Counted from the first letter of the stretch, positions 1-10,746 are shown. The stretch is 64,000 nt of DNA from Chengkuizengella sediminis (GCF_010078385.1 NZ_SIJC01000003.1:62001-126000); one strand, 5' to 3'. Program-made: numbers and translations. The notes: generated from the sequence alone by a model not told the origin.

Positions 1-619
1 TTGGATTCTCAATATACTTTTCAACATACATTGCTCCATCTCCAAAAAAGTCAGTTGCACGTTTTTGATTGCCGGCAAAAGCTTTTTGAAGCTCTTCACT
101 ATCGTGAGCAATTTGCATCCCAATACCACCACCACCAGCAGAAGCTTTTAACATCACTGGATAACCCATACTGCTCGCTATTTTAACTGCTTCGTCAGCA
201 TTGGATAATGGATAAGTAATACCTGGTACTACAGGTACACCAACTTCCTCCATTGCTTTACGAGATTCTATTTTACTTCCCATACGAGATATAACTTCAG
301 GTGATGGACCAATAAATGTAATTCCTGCCTCTTCACACTTTTTTGCAAAGACTGGGTTTTCTGATAAAAGACCATATCCAGGATGGACGGCTTCAGATCC
401 TGTTTCCTTTGCTATCTCAATAATTTTATCTATATTTAAATAACTTTCGTTAACTCTTGCTCCTCCAACAAGAAAAGCTTGATCCGCTTTTTTGACATGT
501 GGTGAATCTTTATCTGCTTCTGAATAAATAGCAACTGTATTAATCCCCATCAACTTACAAGTGCGCATAATACGAAGTGCAATTTCTCCGCGATTTGCTA
601 TAAGAATTTTTTTAAACAC
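1..619 (-). CDS. Acyl-CoA carboxylase, biotin carboxylase subunit (3' end outside window)
   Basis: Read on the minus strand from a GTG at 619 preceded by AAGGGTGGTGATGTA as ribosome binding site. The 206 visible residues begin MFKKILIANRGEIALRIMR and carry HPGYGLLSEN and the glycine-rich ATP-grasp loop KASAGGGGIGM, both hallmarks of biotin carboxylases, which carboxylate biotin using ATP and bicarbonate. It follows the acyl-CoA dehydrogenase gene on the same strand with an 87-base gap. By analogy with the yng (liu-type) operon of Bacillus subtilis, the pair suggests leucine/isovalerate degradation with this as the methylcrotonyl-CoA carboxylase alpha chain. Fatty-acid accC or propionyl-CoA carboxylase cannot be excluded because the C-terminal part is missing. 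Confidence 0.88.
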   Translation of the reverse strand, partial: MFKKILIANRGEIALRIMRTCKLMGINTVAIYSEADKDSPHVKKADQAFLVGGARVNESYLNIDKIIEIAKETGSEAVHPGYGLLSENPVFAKKCEEAGITFIGPSPEVISRMGSKIESRKAMEEVGVPVVPGITYPLSNADEAVKIASSMGYPVMLKASAGGGGIGMQIAHDSEELQKAFAGNQKRATDFFGDGAMYVEKYIENP

Positions 620-706
620 TACATCACCACCCTTATCCGATTAAATCTTCCATTTTAACAAATAACAAATATATTTTTCAAATTAAGCTAACATATATAT
701 AAATTT

Positions 707-1849
707 TTACAATCCCAATTGTCTAGCTAACACTAGTCTCTGAATCTCAGAAGTCCCTTCTCCGATTTCTGTTAGTTTTGCATCTCGTAAATACCTTTCA
801 ACCGCATATTCTCTCATATAACCATAACCACCATGTATTTGTATGGCTTGATTCGTAATTCTTGAAGATGCTTCTGAGGCATATAATTTTGCCATTGCAG
901 CTTCTTTAGAAAATGAACGATCATTATCCTTTAACCATGCCGCTTTATAAATCATGTTTCGTGCTAATTCAAGCTCCGTAGCCATATCAGCTAATTTAAA
1001 CTGAATAGATTGAAATTTCGAAATACTTGTTCCAAATTGTTTTCTTTCCTTTGCATATTTGATAGCGGCATCATAAGCTGCCTGAGCGATTCCAAGTGCT
1101 AAAGCTGCAATTGAAATGCGACCACCATCTAAAGTATAAAGAAATTGTTTAAACCCTTTATAAGGATCTCCGAGTATATTTTCCTTTGGCACTCTAACAT
1201 TTTCAAAAACTAGTTGTGAAGTATTGGAACCTCGAACACCCATCTTGTCATAACTGTTAGTAATTTCAAAACCTGGTATTCCTGTAGGAACTATGAGTGC
1301 GGAAATGATGTTTTTACCCCTCTCATCTTTTCCAGTGACAGCGGTTACAATTACCGTTTTAGCAAAACCAGCATTAGTAATAAAAGTTTTCTCACCATTT
1401 ATTACATAATCATCACCATCTAAAACAGCTTTTGTCTGTGTACCTCCTGCATCAGATCCAGCGTTAGGTTCAGTTAAACCAAAAGCTCCTAAAGCCTCCC
1501 CTGATGCTAAAGGAATTAAAAACTTTTGTTTTTGCTCTTCCGTTCCAAAATAGTATATTGGTGCTGCCCCTAGAGAAATTGCAGCAGCATAACTTAGACC
1601 AGTACTCCCACAAGCTCGACTTATTTCTTCTACTGCTATTGCATAGGATACTGTATCTCCACCAGATCCACCATATTTTTCAGAAAAAGGGATACCTAAT
1701 AACCCTAATTCACCCATTTTCTTAAATGTATCAATTGGAAATTCACCAGTTTTATCAACATGTTCAGCTTTTGGCGCGATTTCATTCTCTGCGAACTTCC
1801 TAACCATCTCTTTAATCATTAATTGCTCTTTGGTTAAATCAAAATCCAT
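707..1849 (-). CDS. Acyl-CoA dehydrogenase (isovaleryl/short-chain type)
   Basis: A 380-residue flavoprotein of normal family length. It has the N-terminal helical domain ([17 protein letters not shown]), the FAD-contacting middle segment [16 protein letters not shown] and FITNAG, and the C-terminal [19 protein letters not shown] and GEGTSEIQ motifs. It oxidises an acyl-CoA to the 2-enoyl-CoA and passes electrons to ETF. The frame can be extended seven codons to 1870, but only the ATG at 1849 has a ribosome binding site (AGGAGTGA), so I start there. The adjacent biotin carboxylase suggests the substrate is isovaleryl-CoA; that assignment is inference. Confidence 0.9.
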   Translation of the reverse strand: MDFDLTKEQLMIKEMVRKFAENEIAPKAEHVDKTGEFPIDTFKKMGELGLLGIPFSEKYGGSGGDTVSYAIAVEEISRACGSTGLSYAAAISLGAAPIYYFGTEEQKQKFLIPLASGEALGAFGLTEPNAGSDAGGTQTKAVLDGDDYVINGEKTFITNAGFAKTVIVTAVTGKDERGKNIISALIVPTGIPGFEITNSYDKMGVRGSNTSQLVFENVRVPKENILGDPYKGFKQFLYTLDGGRISIAALALGIAQAAYDAAIKYAKERKQFGTSISKFQSIQFKLADMATELELARNMIYKAAWLKDNDRSFSKEAAMAKLYASEASSRITNQAIQIHGGYGYMREYAVERYLRDAKLTEIGEGTSEIQRLVLARQLGL

Positions 1850-1972
1850 TTTTTTACTCACTCCTGTCATGGGAAACGAATTTTAGGAAATTTATACAAT
1901 ACAATATTGATTATAATAAAAATTGTTAAATATAAATAGAGTTATTTTTAATATTTCGAATATTTCAAACAA

Positions 1973-2020
1973 AAACATCTCTTTATCCTCCTTTTTATAA
2001 GGAAGGACTAAGAGATGTTT
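1973..2020 (-). terminator. Rho-independent terminator of the SDR gene
   Basis: Inverted repeat AAACATCTCTT/AAGAGATGTTT with further pairing inside, followed on the minus strand by TTTTGTTT, 42 bases after the stop of the gene ending at 2063. Confidence 0.75.
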
Positions 2021-2062
2021 ATTAAATTTTAATATATTGCATCTAGAAATTTATTGAATGTT

Positions 2063-2938
2063 TTATTTATTTAGAACATTTTCTTCAAAATACTTTCCCC
2101 AGTCGGGCTGTCTACCATCAATATCTTTAAAACCATACTCCCTTGAAAGCTCCCAAGAACTTAGTGCTTTGCCATTTTTCTCATACACATTTGGATCACT
2201 TGCTAAAGCTGCAACAGCTCTTCCAACAAAAAATGGGGTTTCTGAAGCAATAAAATGTGGGTCTTTTTTTGCACCTTCTTGCCAATTTTCCTCTGTTACC
2301 TCAAACAAGTCCAACATAGCCTCCGAACGCAAAAATCCAGGAGTCAGTGCAACGGTTGTTATATGATCTTCTTTTAATTCAGCAGCCATAGACTGAGCTA
2401 AATGAATCGCCGATATCTTTGCTAAACTATAAAATAAGTTTCCTCTATAATCGTAACTAGTGCCGTCCGTTATTTCGATAATAAGACCTTTTTTGTTTTT
2501 TACCATAAGTGGAGCTCCATAGTAACTCGTTTTAATATGAGAGTGTACTGCTCTTTCCTGCATAAGTAATCCGTTTTCCAAATTGTGTTCCCAAAATGGG
2601 ATCTCCCATTCTGTAAGAGGATCTCCACCCCATACATCATTCACTAATATATCTAGCTGTCCATCCTGCTCTTTTTTTACTTTATCAAAAAGGGCTACGA
2701 TATCCTTATCAACCGTATGATCTACTCGAAAAGGAATTCCTAAACCTCCCGCTTCAGTTACAAGCTCAGCAGTTTCTTCAATCGTTTCGTTTCTTCCCAT
2801 AGAGGATAGATTTCCTCTCGTACTTCTACCGGTAACATATACCGTTGCACCTGATTCACCTAACATTCTTGCAATGCCACGCCCCGCTCCACGAGTAGCA
2901 CCTGCTACTACTGCAATTTTACCGCTTAATGGCCTCAT
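2063..2938 (-). CDS. Short-chain dehydrogenase/reductase (SDR)
   Basis: 291 residues from the ATG at 2938, chosen because AAAGGGTGGG lies 8 bases upstream; the frame extends 13 codons further without a better site. The N-terminus has the Rossmann dinucleotide motif VVAGATRGAGRGIA and the NADP-favouring VTGRSTRG. The NNAG-equivalent is LVNDVWGG and the catalytic YxxxK is YSLAK in GNLFYSLAKISAIH, preceded by a Ser/Thr-rich TDGTS. It should reduce or oxidise a carbonyl/alcohol with NAD(P)H in the cytosol; the substrate cannot be told. It is a single gene with its own terminator. A GTATAC-based palindrome lies in its leader. Confidence 0.85.
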   Translation of the reverse strand: MRPLSGKIAVVAGATRGAGRGIARMLGESGATVYVTGRSTRGNLSSMGRNETIEETAELVTEAGGLGIPFRVDHTVDKDIVALFDKVKKEQDGQLDILVNDVWGGDPLTEWEIPFWEHNLENGLLMQERAVHSHIKTSYYGAPLMVKNKKGLIIEITDGTSYDYRGNLFYSLAKISAIHLAQSMAAELKEDHITTVALTPGFLRSEAMLDLFEVTEENWQEGAKKDPHFIASETPFFVGRAVAALASDPNVYEKNGKALSSWELSREYGFKDIDGRQPDWGKYFEENVLNK

Positions 2939-2957
2939 TTCAAACCCACCCTTTCCT

Positions 2958-2975
2958 GTATACTGTAAAGTATAC
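2958..2975. promoter_or_regulatory. Imperfect palindrome in the SDR leader, possible operator
   Basis: GTATACTGTAAAGTATAC: 6-bp GTATAC arms around TGTAAA, 20 bases upstream of the SDR start. Position and symmetry fit a repressor site; no regulator gene is adjacent. Confidence 0.35.
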
Positions 2976-3028
2976 AAGACTAATATGTCACCTTCTGTCG
3001 TAATTCATGAATTTGTTACAGGAATAAA

Positions 3029-3484
3029 TCAAATTATTCTTTGAAGTTTTGTTATAAACACATCTTCAACTAGTTCAATATCAGCTACTTCAATAAAACC
3101 ATGTTTTCGATAAAGTTTTTTGGCAGGATCATTATCACGCCCTGTAGATACAATCATTTTTTTTACATCCAAGTTCAAGTCAAAAAGATAAGTTATTAAT
3201 GCAGATGCTATCCCCCTGCGAAAATAATCTGGATGGACGATCATGCGACAGATTGTAAGGATTGAGGCTTCAATTTCATATGAAATAGCACCGGCTAATT
3301 CCATACCTTCATAATATCCAAAAAAAACCTCATCACACTTTTGTAGCGTTTGTACGTTATCCTTAAGAGGCGGAATATCATAAAAATCTATGATCTCTGC
3401 TTCTATTTTGTAGGAAGGGATTTGTATATTTAAGACTTGTTTTGCAACTTCTTCTTTGGAAATATCGATTTTTTTAATCATCAT
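3029..3484 (-). CDS. GNAT-family N-acetyltransferase
   Basis: 151 residues. The acetyl-CoA-binding motif A is visible as VHPDYFRRGIASALI (the R/Q-x-x-G-x-A signature), followed by KLYRKHGF, the usual GNAT motif B. The gene starts at ATG 3484 behind CGAGGTGAAAAT; a second ATG follows directly. It lies alone between the SDR and transketolase genes on the same strand. The acceptor (amino acid, peptide, antibiotic or protein) is not deducible. Confidence 0.85.
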   Translation of the reverse strand: MMIKKIDISKEEVAKQVLNIQIPSYKIEAEIIDFYDIPPLKDNVQTLQKCDEVFFGYYEGMELAGAISYEIEASILTICRMIVHPDYFRRGIASALITYLFDLNLDVKKMIVSTGRDNDPAKKLYRKHGFIEVADIELVEDVFITKLQRII

Positions 3485-3592
3485 ATTTTCACCTCGATTA
3501 TAAAGATAAAACCAACAAAATAGAGAATAACTTTATTGTTTCATTGATACGATTTTCTGAGAGAAAATATATAAATTCGAATTTTGTAAAAA

Positions 3593-3631
3593 AACAGGCA
3601 GCTAGAATGTTTAAGTTCCAGTTTGCCTGTT
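3593..3631 (-). terminator. Terminator downstream of transketolase
   Basis: AACAGGCA/TGCCTGTT stem followed on the minus strand by a run of seven T, 34 bases after the tkt stop. Confidence 0.9.
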
Positions 3632-3664
3632 ATTTTAATTTACTTACACTAGTCTGAATTCAAT

Positions 3665-5683
3665 TTAATTCAACAATGCCTTCACTTTTGAAACGACATT
3701 TTCTACTGTGAATCCGTATTCCTCTATCACTTTTGGCCCAGGAGCAGAAGCACCGAAGATATCAATGCCAAGTATATCACCTTGATCACCTGTATAACGT
3801 TCCCACCCAAGCGGTTGTGCCATTTCAATTGCTAAACGAGCTTTTACATTTGGTAAGATTACAGAATCTTTATATGATTGATCCTGTTTTTCGAATAACT
3901 CCCAGCTAGGCATGCTGATTACACGTACTTGAATTCCTTGTTCCGCTAAAGCTTTTTGGGCTTCTACAGCTAAAGCAACTTCCGAACCTGTAGCTATAAT
4001 TTGTGCTTGTGCATTTCCATCCGCTGCATCGGATACAACGTATGCTCCTCGAGTTAAATCTTCATTAGCATTTTTAGTTCCTGCTAATTGAGGAAGGTTT
4101 TGACGAGTTAACACTAATGCCACTGGAGCACCTGTATTTTCAATTGCATAACGCCAAGCCGAACTTGTTTCGTTTCCATCTGCTGGACGAATAACAGTCA
4201 AGTTAGGAATGACTCTTAATGCAGGGAGTTGTTCGATAGGCTCATGTGTCGGTCCATCTTCTCCTACTGCAATACTATCATGTGTTAATACATAAATCGC
4301 TGGCAAGTTCATTAGAGCTGCTAAACGAACAGCAGGACGAAGATAATCTGAGAATACGAAGAATGTTCCGCCATATGGTCTAACTCCACCATGTAACAAA
4401 ACTCCATTCATTGCAGCTGCCATCGCAAATTCACGAACACCATAATAAATATTTCTTCCACTATAATCTGCTGGCGTATACACTCCAAGATCTTTCATAT
4501 GCGTATTTGTAGAAGACTCTAAATCGGCTGAACCCCCAAATATTGTCGGCACTTTGTTAGCTAATGCATTTAAAGCATTTCCAGAAGCTACGCGTGATGC
4601 AATGGCTTTATCTTCAGGAGTATAGGATGGTAGATCTGCATCCCAACCTTCGGGTAGTTCATTATTCACTGCCTGTTCGAACTGCTGTGCCAACTGTGGA
4701 AATTGTTGTTTATAGTTGGTAAACATGTTGTTCCATGCTTTTTCCGATTCTATGCCATTATTTTTAAGTGAAGCAAAGTGCTCTCTTACTTCGTCAGGCA
4801 CATGGAAATCGGGTTCATTCGGCCATCCGTAAGCTTCTTTCGTAAGTACAACTTCATCTGCACCTAATGGAGAACCATGAGGTCCAACCTTACCACCTTT
4901 ACCTTGTTTGTTTGGACTACCAAAACCGATCACTGTTTTTACTTCAATAATCGTTGGTTTATTTAACTCCGCTTTCGCTTGAGAGATCGCTTGATTAATT
5001 TCTGCTAAATCATTACCATCCTCAACACGTAACACCTGCCAGCCATGACCTTCAAAACGAGCTGTCACACCTTCAGAGAAAGAAAGATCAAGATCTCCAT
5101 CTAAAGAAATATCGTTGGAATCATACAACATGATAAGCTTTCCTAATTTTAAATGTCCAGCTAGAGAAGCTGCTTCACTAGAGATCCCTTCCATTAAATC
5201 ACCATCACCACAAATGGCATAAGTGAAATGATCGATCACATTAAAATCATCCTTGTTGTAAGTTGCTGCAAGATGAGTTTCTGCAATTGCCATACCTACT
5301 GCCATCGCTACACCTTGTCCTAGTGGACCTGTTGTAGCATCTACACCTGCTGTATGCCCAAACTCTGGATGCCCAGGTGTTTTACTGCCCCACTGACGGA
5401 AGTTCTTAATTTCCTCCATTGGAAGATCATATCCGCTTAAATGAAGTAAGCTGTACAATAACATAGATCCATGACCTGCGGAAAGTACAAAACGATCTCG
5501 ATTGATCCACTGCGGATTATCTGGATTGTGCTGCATAAATTTTGCCCATAATTCATAAGCCATCGGTGCTGCTCCCATTGGCATACCCGGATGTCCTGAA
5601 TTTGCTTTTTCAATTGCATCAATTGCTAAAGTACGTATTGTATTTACACTTAACGCTTCTATATTTGATATTTGACCCATCAT
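3665..5683 (-). CDS. tkt: Transketolase
   Basis: 672 residues, the standard length of bacterial transketolases. The pyrophosphate domain has [15 protein letters not shown], the thiamine-diphosphate motif begins at [15 protein letters not shown], and the Pyr and C-terminal domains carry [33 protein letters not shown] and a transketolase-type C-terminus. It moves two-carbon units between sugar phosphates in the non-oxidative pentose phosphate pathway. Start by AGGAGG five bases before ATG 5683 (a second ATG follows). It is monocistronic with a strong terminator. The pathway fits the sugar-uptake genes further along, but there is no operon link. Confidence 0.97.
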   Translation of the reverse strand: MMGQISNIEALSVNTIRTLAIDAIEKANSGHPGMPMGAAPMAYELWAKFMQHNPDNPQWINRDRFVLSAGHGSMLLYSLLHLSGYDLPMEEIKNFRQWGSKTPGHPEFGHTAGVDATTGPLGQGVAMAVGMAIAETHLAATYNKDDFNVIDHFTYAICGDGDLMEGISSEAASLAGHLKLGKLIMLYDSNDISLDGDLDLSFSEGVTARFEGHGWQVLRVEDGNDLAEINQAISQAKAELNKPTIIEVKTVIGFGSPNKQGKGGKVGPHGSPLGADEVVLTKEAYGWPNEPDFHVPDEVREHFASLKNNGIESEKAWNNMFTNYKQQFPQLAQQFEQAVNNELPEGWDADLPSYTPEDKAIASRVASGNALNALANKVPTIFGGSADLESSTNTHMKDLGVYTPADYSGRNIYYGVREFAMAAAMNGVLLHGGVRPYGGTFFVFSDYLRPAVRLAALMNLPAIYVLTHDSIAVGEDGPTHEPIEQLPALRVIPNLTVIRPADGNETSSAWRYAIENTGAPVALVLTRQNLPQLAGTKNANEDLTRGAYVVSDAADGNAQAQIIATGSEVALAVEAQKALAEQGIQVRVISMPSWELFEKQDQSYKDSVILPNVKARLAIEMAQPLGWERYTGDQGDILGIDIFGASAPGPKVIEEYGFTVENVVSKVKALLN

Positions 5684-5986
5684 AAAAACCTCCTAAATTT
5701 CAATTTAAATGTTTAGTTTAATGAATAAGTAATTACTACCTCTGTAAAATATTTGGTTTAAAATACCTTTTTTGAATGTAAGAATTGCATTGGAATCTTC
5801 ATTCACTAAGATTGTATCTTTGGATTATGTACAAATCTAGTTACATTCGTTATTAATCCCCATTTTTCAGTACAAATAACAATCAAAGATAAAATTAATT
5901 GTAACACTTGAAAACTATCTCTTCCACTTTAAATTGATAAAGTAATATTGTTGAATTTTTGCAGACTATTAGTCCAGGTCCAATCT
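5684..5986. other. Intergenic stretch upstream of tkt
   Basis: About 300 AT-rich bases between purU and tkt. I see no ORF, no clear hairpin and no convincing -35/-10 pair; it presumably holds the tkt promoter. Confidence 0.4.
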
Positions 5987-6886
5987 CTAATTAAATACTA
6001 CCGTTTTATTTTCATGGACTAAAATTCGATCCTCAACATGCCAAGAAACAGCTCTTGCTAAAACAATTCTTTCAATATGTCTACCAATTCGTTTCAGCTC
6101 ATCCACGGAATCTCTATGACTTACTCTTTGTACGTCTTGTTCAATAATCGGACCTCCATCAAGCTCTTCTGTCACATAGTGAGCAGTCGCCCCTATGATT
6201 TTTACACCTCTGTTAAAAGCCTGAGCGTAAGGCTTCCCACCTACAAATGCTGGCAAAAAGGAATGATGTATGTTAATAATTCTATTTTGAAAAACTTGAA
6301 GGAACTTATGTGAAATGATTTGCATATATCTCGCTAGAATAATCGCATCTACTTTTCCTTCTGTCACTTCAAGCTGTTTTGCCTCAGCTTCAGCTTTGGT
6401 GTCAGCTGTCACAGGAATATGATAATATGGAATCCCAAAAGATTCTACTAGCTCCCTCATATCATCGTGGTTACTTACCACCATCTTAATATCCGCATAT
6501 AAATCTCCTGCTTGCCATTGCCATAACAATTCGAGTAAACAATGGTCTTCTTTTGAAACAAAAATAGCTAACTTTTGTTTCTTGTGAGCCAAACTTATTC
6601 TCCAATTCATTTGAAATTCATTTGCAACCATGGCAAAATCCTCTTTTAATGCATTTAGCTTAGACTCTAAATCAGGCAAATCAAATTCAATTCGAATAAA
6701 GAACATTCCACCCTCAGGATCCATCGTGTACTGATCAGATTGAACGATATTTGCTTCATGTTGATGCAAAAACTTGGATACGGTTGCTACAATACCAGGT
6801 CGATCTGGACATGAGATTAACATACGAGCTCTATTTTCACTTGTTTTATCTGACCATTTATTCAAATTAGGTGTCAGTGGTTTCAT
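5987..6886 (-). CDS. purU: Formyltetrahydrofolate deformylase
   Basis: 299 residues: an N-terminal ACT domain (MLISCPDRPGIVATVSKFL, residues about 20-100) and a formyl-transferase-like hydrolase domain with ILARYMQIIS, INIHHSFLPAFVGG and DGGPIIEQD, where the Asn/His/Asp residues of the active site are present. It hydrolyses 10-formyl-THF to THF and formate, supplying formate and balancing one-carbon pools. The start lies three bases after the stop of the endonuclease IV gene, so the two are co-transcribed, an unusual pairing. Confidence 0.95.
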   Translation of the reverse strand: MKPLTPNLNKWSDKTSENRARMLISCPDRPGIVATVSKFLHQHEANIVQSDQYTMDPEGGMFFIRIEFDLPDLESKLNALKEDFAMVANEFQMNWRISLAHKKQKLAIFVSKEDHCLLELLWQWQAGDLYADIKMVVSNHDDMRELVESFGIPYYHIPVTADTKAEAEAKQLEVTEGKVDAIILARYMQIISHKFLQVFQNRIINIHHSFLPAFVGGKPYAQAFNRGVKIIGATAHYVTEELDGGPIIEQDVQRVSHRDSVDELKRIGRHIERIVLARAVSWHVEDRILVHENKTVVFN

Positions 6887-6889
6887 GTT

Positions 6890-8011
6890 TTAAGATGACG
6901 CTCCTTCTTTTGCAAAACTAACGGTTAAACGTTGATTGATCTGCTCTTCAGATAAATCTGAAAGCACCTTCGCTTCCATCATTTGATCATACAATCGTTC
7001 CATCGGCTCACGAGGATCTTGTTTTCTTAATTTTGCATCACTTTTTAACATTTCCCATGTGTTTAGTATAAATTCTCTTTGATTTATAGAATTTTTATTA
7101 AAAAAGTGATTTATTTTTTCAACATCTTCAAGAAACTCAGATCCAAATCGATCTTCTAAATCTCCTTTAAGTAAAGCAATCTCTGCTTCGTACATCGGTC
7201 TTTGAGATTTTTTATCTTTACCGATCCATGGTGTTTCTAAAATCATTGGAAGATGTTTTAATTTTTCATGATGAACGATGTTGTTCATCGCATTAAATCC
7301 AATAAACCCTGAACCTACTGGGGCATGACGATCTTTTCCTGCTCCACGAGGGTTTTTACTATCGTTCAAATGTAATACAGCGATGCGATCTAATCCAACA
7401 ATCTTATCAAATTGCTCTAAAACTCCATCAAGATCATTTACAAGGTCATAACCTGCATCATGAACGTGACATGTGTCAAAGCATACTGTTAATCGTTCAT
7501 TACTTTGTACTTTATCTATAATAGAGGCAAGTTCTTCAAAACTTCTCCCAATTTCAGTTCCTTTTCCAGCCATCGTTTCTAATGCGATATTTACGTTCGT
7601 TTCTTTTGTACCTTCAAGAACTTCATTTAATCCTTCAGCTATTCGTGAAATTCCGTATTCTGCATCTTTATCCGTATATGCCCCGGGATGAAGTACGATA
7701 TTTTTAACGCCTAAATAATCCGTTCTTTTCATTTCTTCCTGTAGAAAATCAACAGCTAATTGAAACGTATTTGATTTATAAGAGCCTAAATTTATGATGT
7801 AAGGTGCATGAACAACAATCTCATGAATATCGTTTTTCCCCATTAATTGTTTGCCTTCTTCTATAAATTGCTCTTCAATCGGTTTTCTTCTCGTATTTTG
7901 AGGAGCTCCCGTATAGATCATAAAAGTAGATGAACCATAAGTTTCTGCTTCCTCTGCTGCATTTAATAACCCTTTACTAGAAAATGAAACATGAGATCCA
8001 ATTTTTAACAT
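6890..8011 (-). CDS. nfo: Endonuclease IV (AP endonuclease) with C-terminal extension
   Basis: 373 residues; typical endonuclease IV is about 280-300. Family motifs are clear: IGSHVS at the start, [65 protein letters not shown] and ILETPW; the His, Glu and Asp ligands of the three zinc ions lie in these. The family core ends near residue 283 ([12 protein letters not shown]). About 90 charged residues follow ([14 protein letters not shown], ending in AKEGASS) with no motif I recognise. It cleaves DNA 5' to abasic sites in base-excision repair. First gene of a two-gene unit with purU. Confidence 0.92.
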   Translation of the reverse strand: MLKIGSHVSFSSKGLLNAAEEAETYGSSTFMIYTGAPQNTRRKPIEEQFIEEGKQLMGKNDIHEIVVHAPYIINLGSYKSNTFQLAVDFLQEEMKRTDYLGVKNIVLHPGAYTDKDAEYGISRIAEGLNEVLEGTKETNVNIALETMAGKGTEIGRSFEELASIIDKVQSNERLTVCFDTCHVHDAGYDLVNDLDGVLEQFDKIVGLDRIAVLHLNDSKNPRGAGKDRHAPVGSGFIGFNAMNNIVHHEKLKHLPMILETPWIGKDKKSQRPMYEAEIALLKGDLEDRFGSEFLEDVEKINHFFNKNSINQREFILNTWEMLKSDAKLRKQDPREPMERLYDQMMEAKVLSDLSEEQINQRLTVSFAKEGASS

Positions 8012-8086
8012 ATTTATCTTCTCCTAAATCTATTTTATTATAAAATACAAACAACCTTTTTATCGTATATTAAACTATTTCTATTA

Positions 8087-9010
8087 TTAACTTATTGTAC
8101 TCTTATTGTCCCTTTGTCGCAATTCATCAAAGTATCGAAGATTTAACAATTGAATGAATTCCTTAAGGGCAGGTGACATCCATTTTTTCTTGTGAACAAC
8201 GAGTTGAACATAAACTTCAATGCTTGGTTCATCTAAAGGGATAAGAGATAAACTACCATCATCTAGTTCCTTCTCTACTGTTATTTTGGGTAATAAAGAG
8301 ATTCCCAATCCGGAAATGACACATCTTTTTATAATTTCAATCCCATTAAATTCAAGTGATGAACAGTAACTTACACCTTCTCTTTTTAATGCCTGCTCCA
8401 GCAGCATACGATATGAACATCCTTTTTCTGTAAATACAATCGTCTCATCCCGAAAATCCTTAACAGTTACTCTCTGTTTTTGTGCTAACGGATGACGACT
8501 GTGCCCTACTACCACCATTTCTTCCTTTCTAATAATCACTTTATCCAAATCATCATGATGTAAAATTTGATCCATCACAAACGCGATATCATAGGTTCCG
8601 TCTACTACTTTTTGATACAATTCAGAGCAGATGTTAGATTCTATTGATAATTTGATTTGAGGGTGTTTTATATTAAATTGTTGAAAGTATTTCACTAATT
8701 CAAATGTGGTATACGATTCTACTGTACCGATACACAATGATCCGTTTAATTCTGTTTTAGAAGTGAGACGTTCCCTTGCTTCATCCTCTAATGAGACTAA
8801 TTTTATAGCATATTGATACAAGTGTTCACCTGATTGTGTCAGCTGCATCATCCTTCCCATTCTCTCAAAAATCCGAACCCCATAAGCAGCTTCAATTTTT
8901 TTTATTTGTGTAGTCACACTGGATTGTGCATAACCTAACTGGTCTGCGGCTTTCGTATAGTTTTTCCATTTTACGACTTCGATAAAAGTACGATAAACAT
9001 CTATATCCAT
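8087..9010 (-). CDS. LysR-family transcriptional regulator
   Basis: 307 residues. N-terminal winged helix (DVYRTFIEVVKWKNYTKAADQLGYAQSSVTTQIKKIE) followed by the two-lobed effector domain from about residue 90 (GSLCIGTVESYTTFELVKYF). It is transcribed away from the small protein, APC permease and EamA genes at 9251-11679, with LysR-box-like sequence between them, so it probably controls that transport operon and itself. Effector unknown. Confidence 0.93.
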   Translation of the reverse strand: MDIDVYRTFIEVVKWKNYTKAADQLGYAQSSVTTQIKKIEAAYGVRIFERMGRMMQLTQSGEHLYQYAIKLVSLEDEARERLTSKTELNGSLCIGTVESYTTFELVKYFQQFNIKHPQIKLSIESNICSELYQKVVDGTYDIAFVMDQILHHDDLDKVIIRKEEMVVVGHSRHPLAQKQRVTVKDFRDETIVFTEKGCSYRMLLEQALKREGVSYCSSLEFNGIEIIKRCVISGLGISLLPKITVEKELDDGSLSLIPLDEPSIEVYVQLVVHKKKWMSPALKEFIQLLNLRYFDELRQRDNKSTIS

Positions 9011-9030
9011 TTTTAATCATCACCTTTTTC

Positions 9031-9082
9031 GATAGTTACTATCAATAATTATAGCTAACGTTGATAGTTGTGTCTATGGTAA
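9031..9082. promoter_or_regulatory. LysR-type operator candidates
   Basis: Between the divergent LysR and transporter genes: GATAGTTACTATC (9031-9043), CTAT-N8-ATAG (9039-9054) and a further GATAGT-N-GTCTAT copy at 9063-9077. Short interrupted dyads of this kind are usual binding sites of LysR proteins. Confidence 0.45.
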
Positions 9083-9250
9083 TGTGTATTCAACGAGATT
9101 AATTTAGTGGTTAAAAGAATAAAGTAGTAGTTATGCTACTGATTCGCATTGAAATATGAAATGTAGAGAATAGGGATTTTCAACAGTATAGAGTCCATCT
9201 CAAATTCATAAATCAATTTTTCTTGATTAAAAAAAGAGGGGGATAACATC

Positions 9251-9433
9251 ATGTTATTAAACGAATATGAAATTAAAAAGTTGTCTAAATCGAAAAGGGA
9301 TGAAATGAAAAAATTAGTACAAGAGGATGGTTTGAAGTACAAATCATTTTTTCAAGAAAAAATGATTCAAAAGCTTAAATATAAGTTATTCAGGAAAACC
9401 AAAGTAAAAGAATTAACAAGCTGTGAATGTTAA
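9251..9433 (+). CDS. Small charged protein, unknown
   Basis: 60 residues, Lys/Glu-rich (KKLSKSKRDEMKKLVQEDG), ending in Cys-Glu-Cys. It has a GAGGGGG site 9 bases before the ATG and lies directly upstream of the permease gene, in the LysR-controlled direction. I do not recognise the family. Confidence 0.45.
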   Translation: MLLNEYEIKKLSKSKRDEMKKLVQEDGLKYKSFFQEKMIQKLKYKLFRKTKVKELTSCEC

Positions 9434-9450
9434 TTTTAGGAGTGATTACA

Positions 9451-10722
9451 ATGTTTGAAAAAAAACTAAATGCAGTCCAATTAAGCGGTCTCATCATTGG
9501 ACCTATTTTGGGATCAGGTATTATCTTATTACCTCCGATCATCTATGATGTTGCAGGAGATTATGCCATATTTTCATGGATTGCAATCATATTAATTAAT
9601 TGGTTTTTTGCTTTTTTATTTGGTACTTTGAGTGTGAAATTTCCCGGTGATTCTGGAGTAACACAAGCCGTTGAGGATGTGTTTGGAAAATATATAAAAT
9701 ATTTAACCTCCTTCTTTTTAATAGGAGCTGTATGTTTTGGACCCATCGCTGTACTAATGACCGCTGCTCAATTTCTTCAATTTGATGGGTTCTTATCAAC
9801 AAAGTGGATCGCTGTTCTTTTAATGGGAATTACGATTTTGATTTTACTACTGAACGTTTCATTCATTGGTAAAATTGCTTTTGTTTTATCTTCTGTAGCA
9901 GCATTATTGTTGTTTTCAGGCGGATTAACCTCTTTAATTCAATATCCTAAAGCAGAACTATTTACTACAAGCTTTGATCTCTCATCATTTGGATTTAGTT
10001 TGTTATTGTTGTTTTGGACGATTGTGGGTTGGGAAGTGATTGGAAATTACAGTAGTGAAGTTAGAGATGTACGCTCGACGATACCAAAAGCGATTGGTTT
10101 CAGTGCACTGATCATTACGATTGTATTTTTAATAGTAGCTGCTTCTATACAATGGTCAGATATACATAGTATTTCTGGTGCTTCAAAAATGACCGTTGCA
10201 AGTATTTTAACTCCTATATTTGGAGGTTTGACTGGACTGATTATGGGAATCATTGCACCTGGTTTATGTTTGTCCTCCATCATCTTATTTATTGGGGGGA
10301 CAGCTAGATTAATTCGGTCTATGGCAGAGGAAGGTATTTTACCTAAGAGGTTAAGCTATCGAACAAAAACCAATGTCCCTTTAGGCGGGATTATTGCTTT
10401 AAGCTGTTTTCATATCTTTGTTTTTATCCTGATCTTTTGTGATTGGATCAATGTAACACAAATTATCGCTATTGCAGATGGTTTTTTTATTAGTAATGTG
10501 TTTGTCACCATGTTAGCTGCAATCAAACTATTCAACCAAAAGATAGTGAAAACAGCTATAGCTTTGATGTTGCTCGTATTATTTGTATTTTTATCATTCT
10601 CATCACCTATTGTTTTGGTTTGTATAGCTATATTAACGGTAGGTTTCGTTTATAAACAGATCAAATCTAACACGAATGAGTCCCGTAAGGATAGTGGAAA
10701 AGATCTTTTAATGGTGGACTAA
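9451..10722 (+). CDS. APC-superfamily amino acid permease
   Basis: 423 residues with about 12 hydrophobic segments. The first helix has the APC signature GLIIGPILGSGIILLPP (a G-S/T-G break in TM1). The ATG at 9451 is preceded by TTAGGAGTGA; the frame continues eight codons upstream without a site. It most resembles the YjeH/CycA-type branch of amino acid/polyamine exporters and importers. It sits in one unit with the 10747 EamA gene and opposite a LysR gene, a common arrangement for amino acid efflux. Confidence 0.85.
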   Translation: MFEKKLNAVQLSGLIIGPILGSGIILLPPIIYDVAGDYAIFSWIAIILINWFFAFLFGTLSVKFPGDSGVTQAVEDVFGKYIKYLTSFFLIGAVCFGPIAVLMTAAQFLQFDGFLSTKWIAVLLMGITILILLLNVSFIGKIAFVLSSVAALLLFSGGLTSLIQYPKAELFTTSFDLSSFGFSLLLLFWTIVGWEVIGNYSSEVRDVRSTIPKAIGFSALIITIVFLIVAASIQWSDIHSISGASKMTVASILTPIFGGLTGLIMGIIAPGLCLSSIILFIGGTARLIRSMAEEGILPKRLSYRTKTNVPLGGIIALSCFHIFVFILIFCDWINVTQIIAIADGFFISNVFVTMLAAIKLFNQKIVKTAIALMLLVLFVFLSFSSPIVLVCIAILTVGFVYKQIKSNTNESRKDSGKDLLMVD

Positions 10723-10746
10723 ATAATATAGAAAGTAGGAATTAAA

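Noticed and set aside
2058..2366. Open frame of 102 codons on the plus strand
   Set aside because: Lies antisense inside the SDR gene, which has clear motifs and a ribosome site; the antisense frame has neither.
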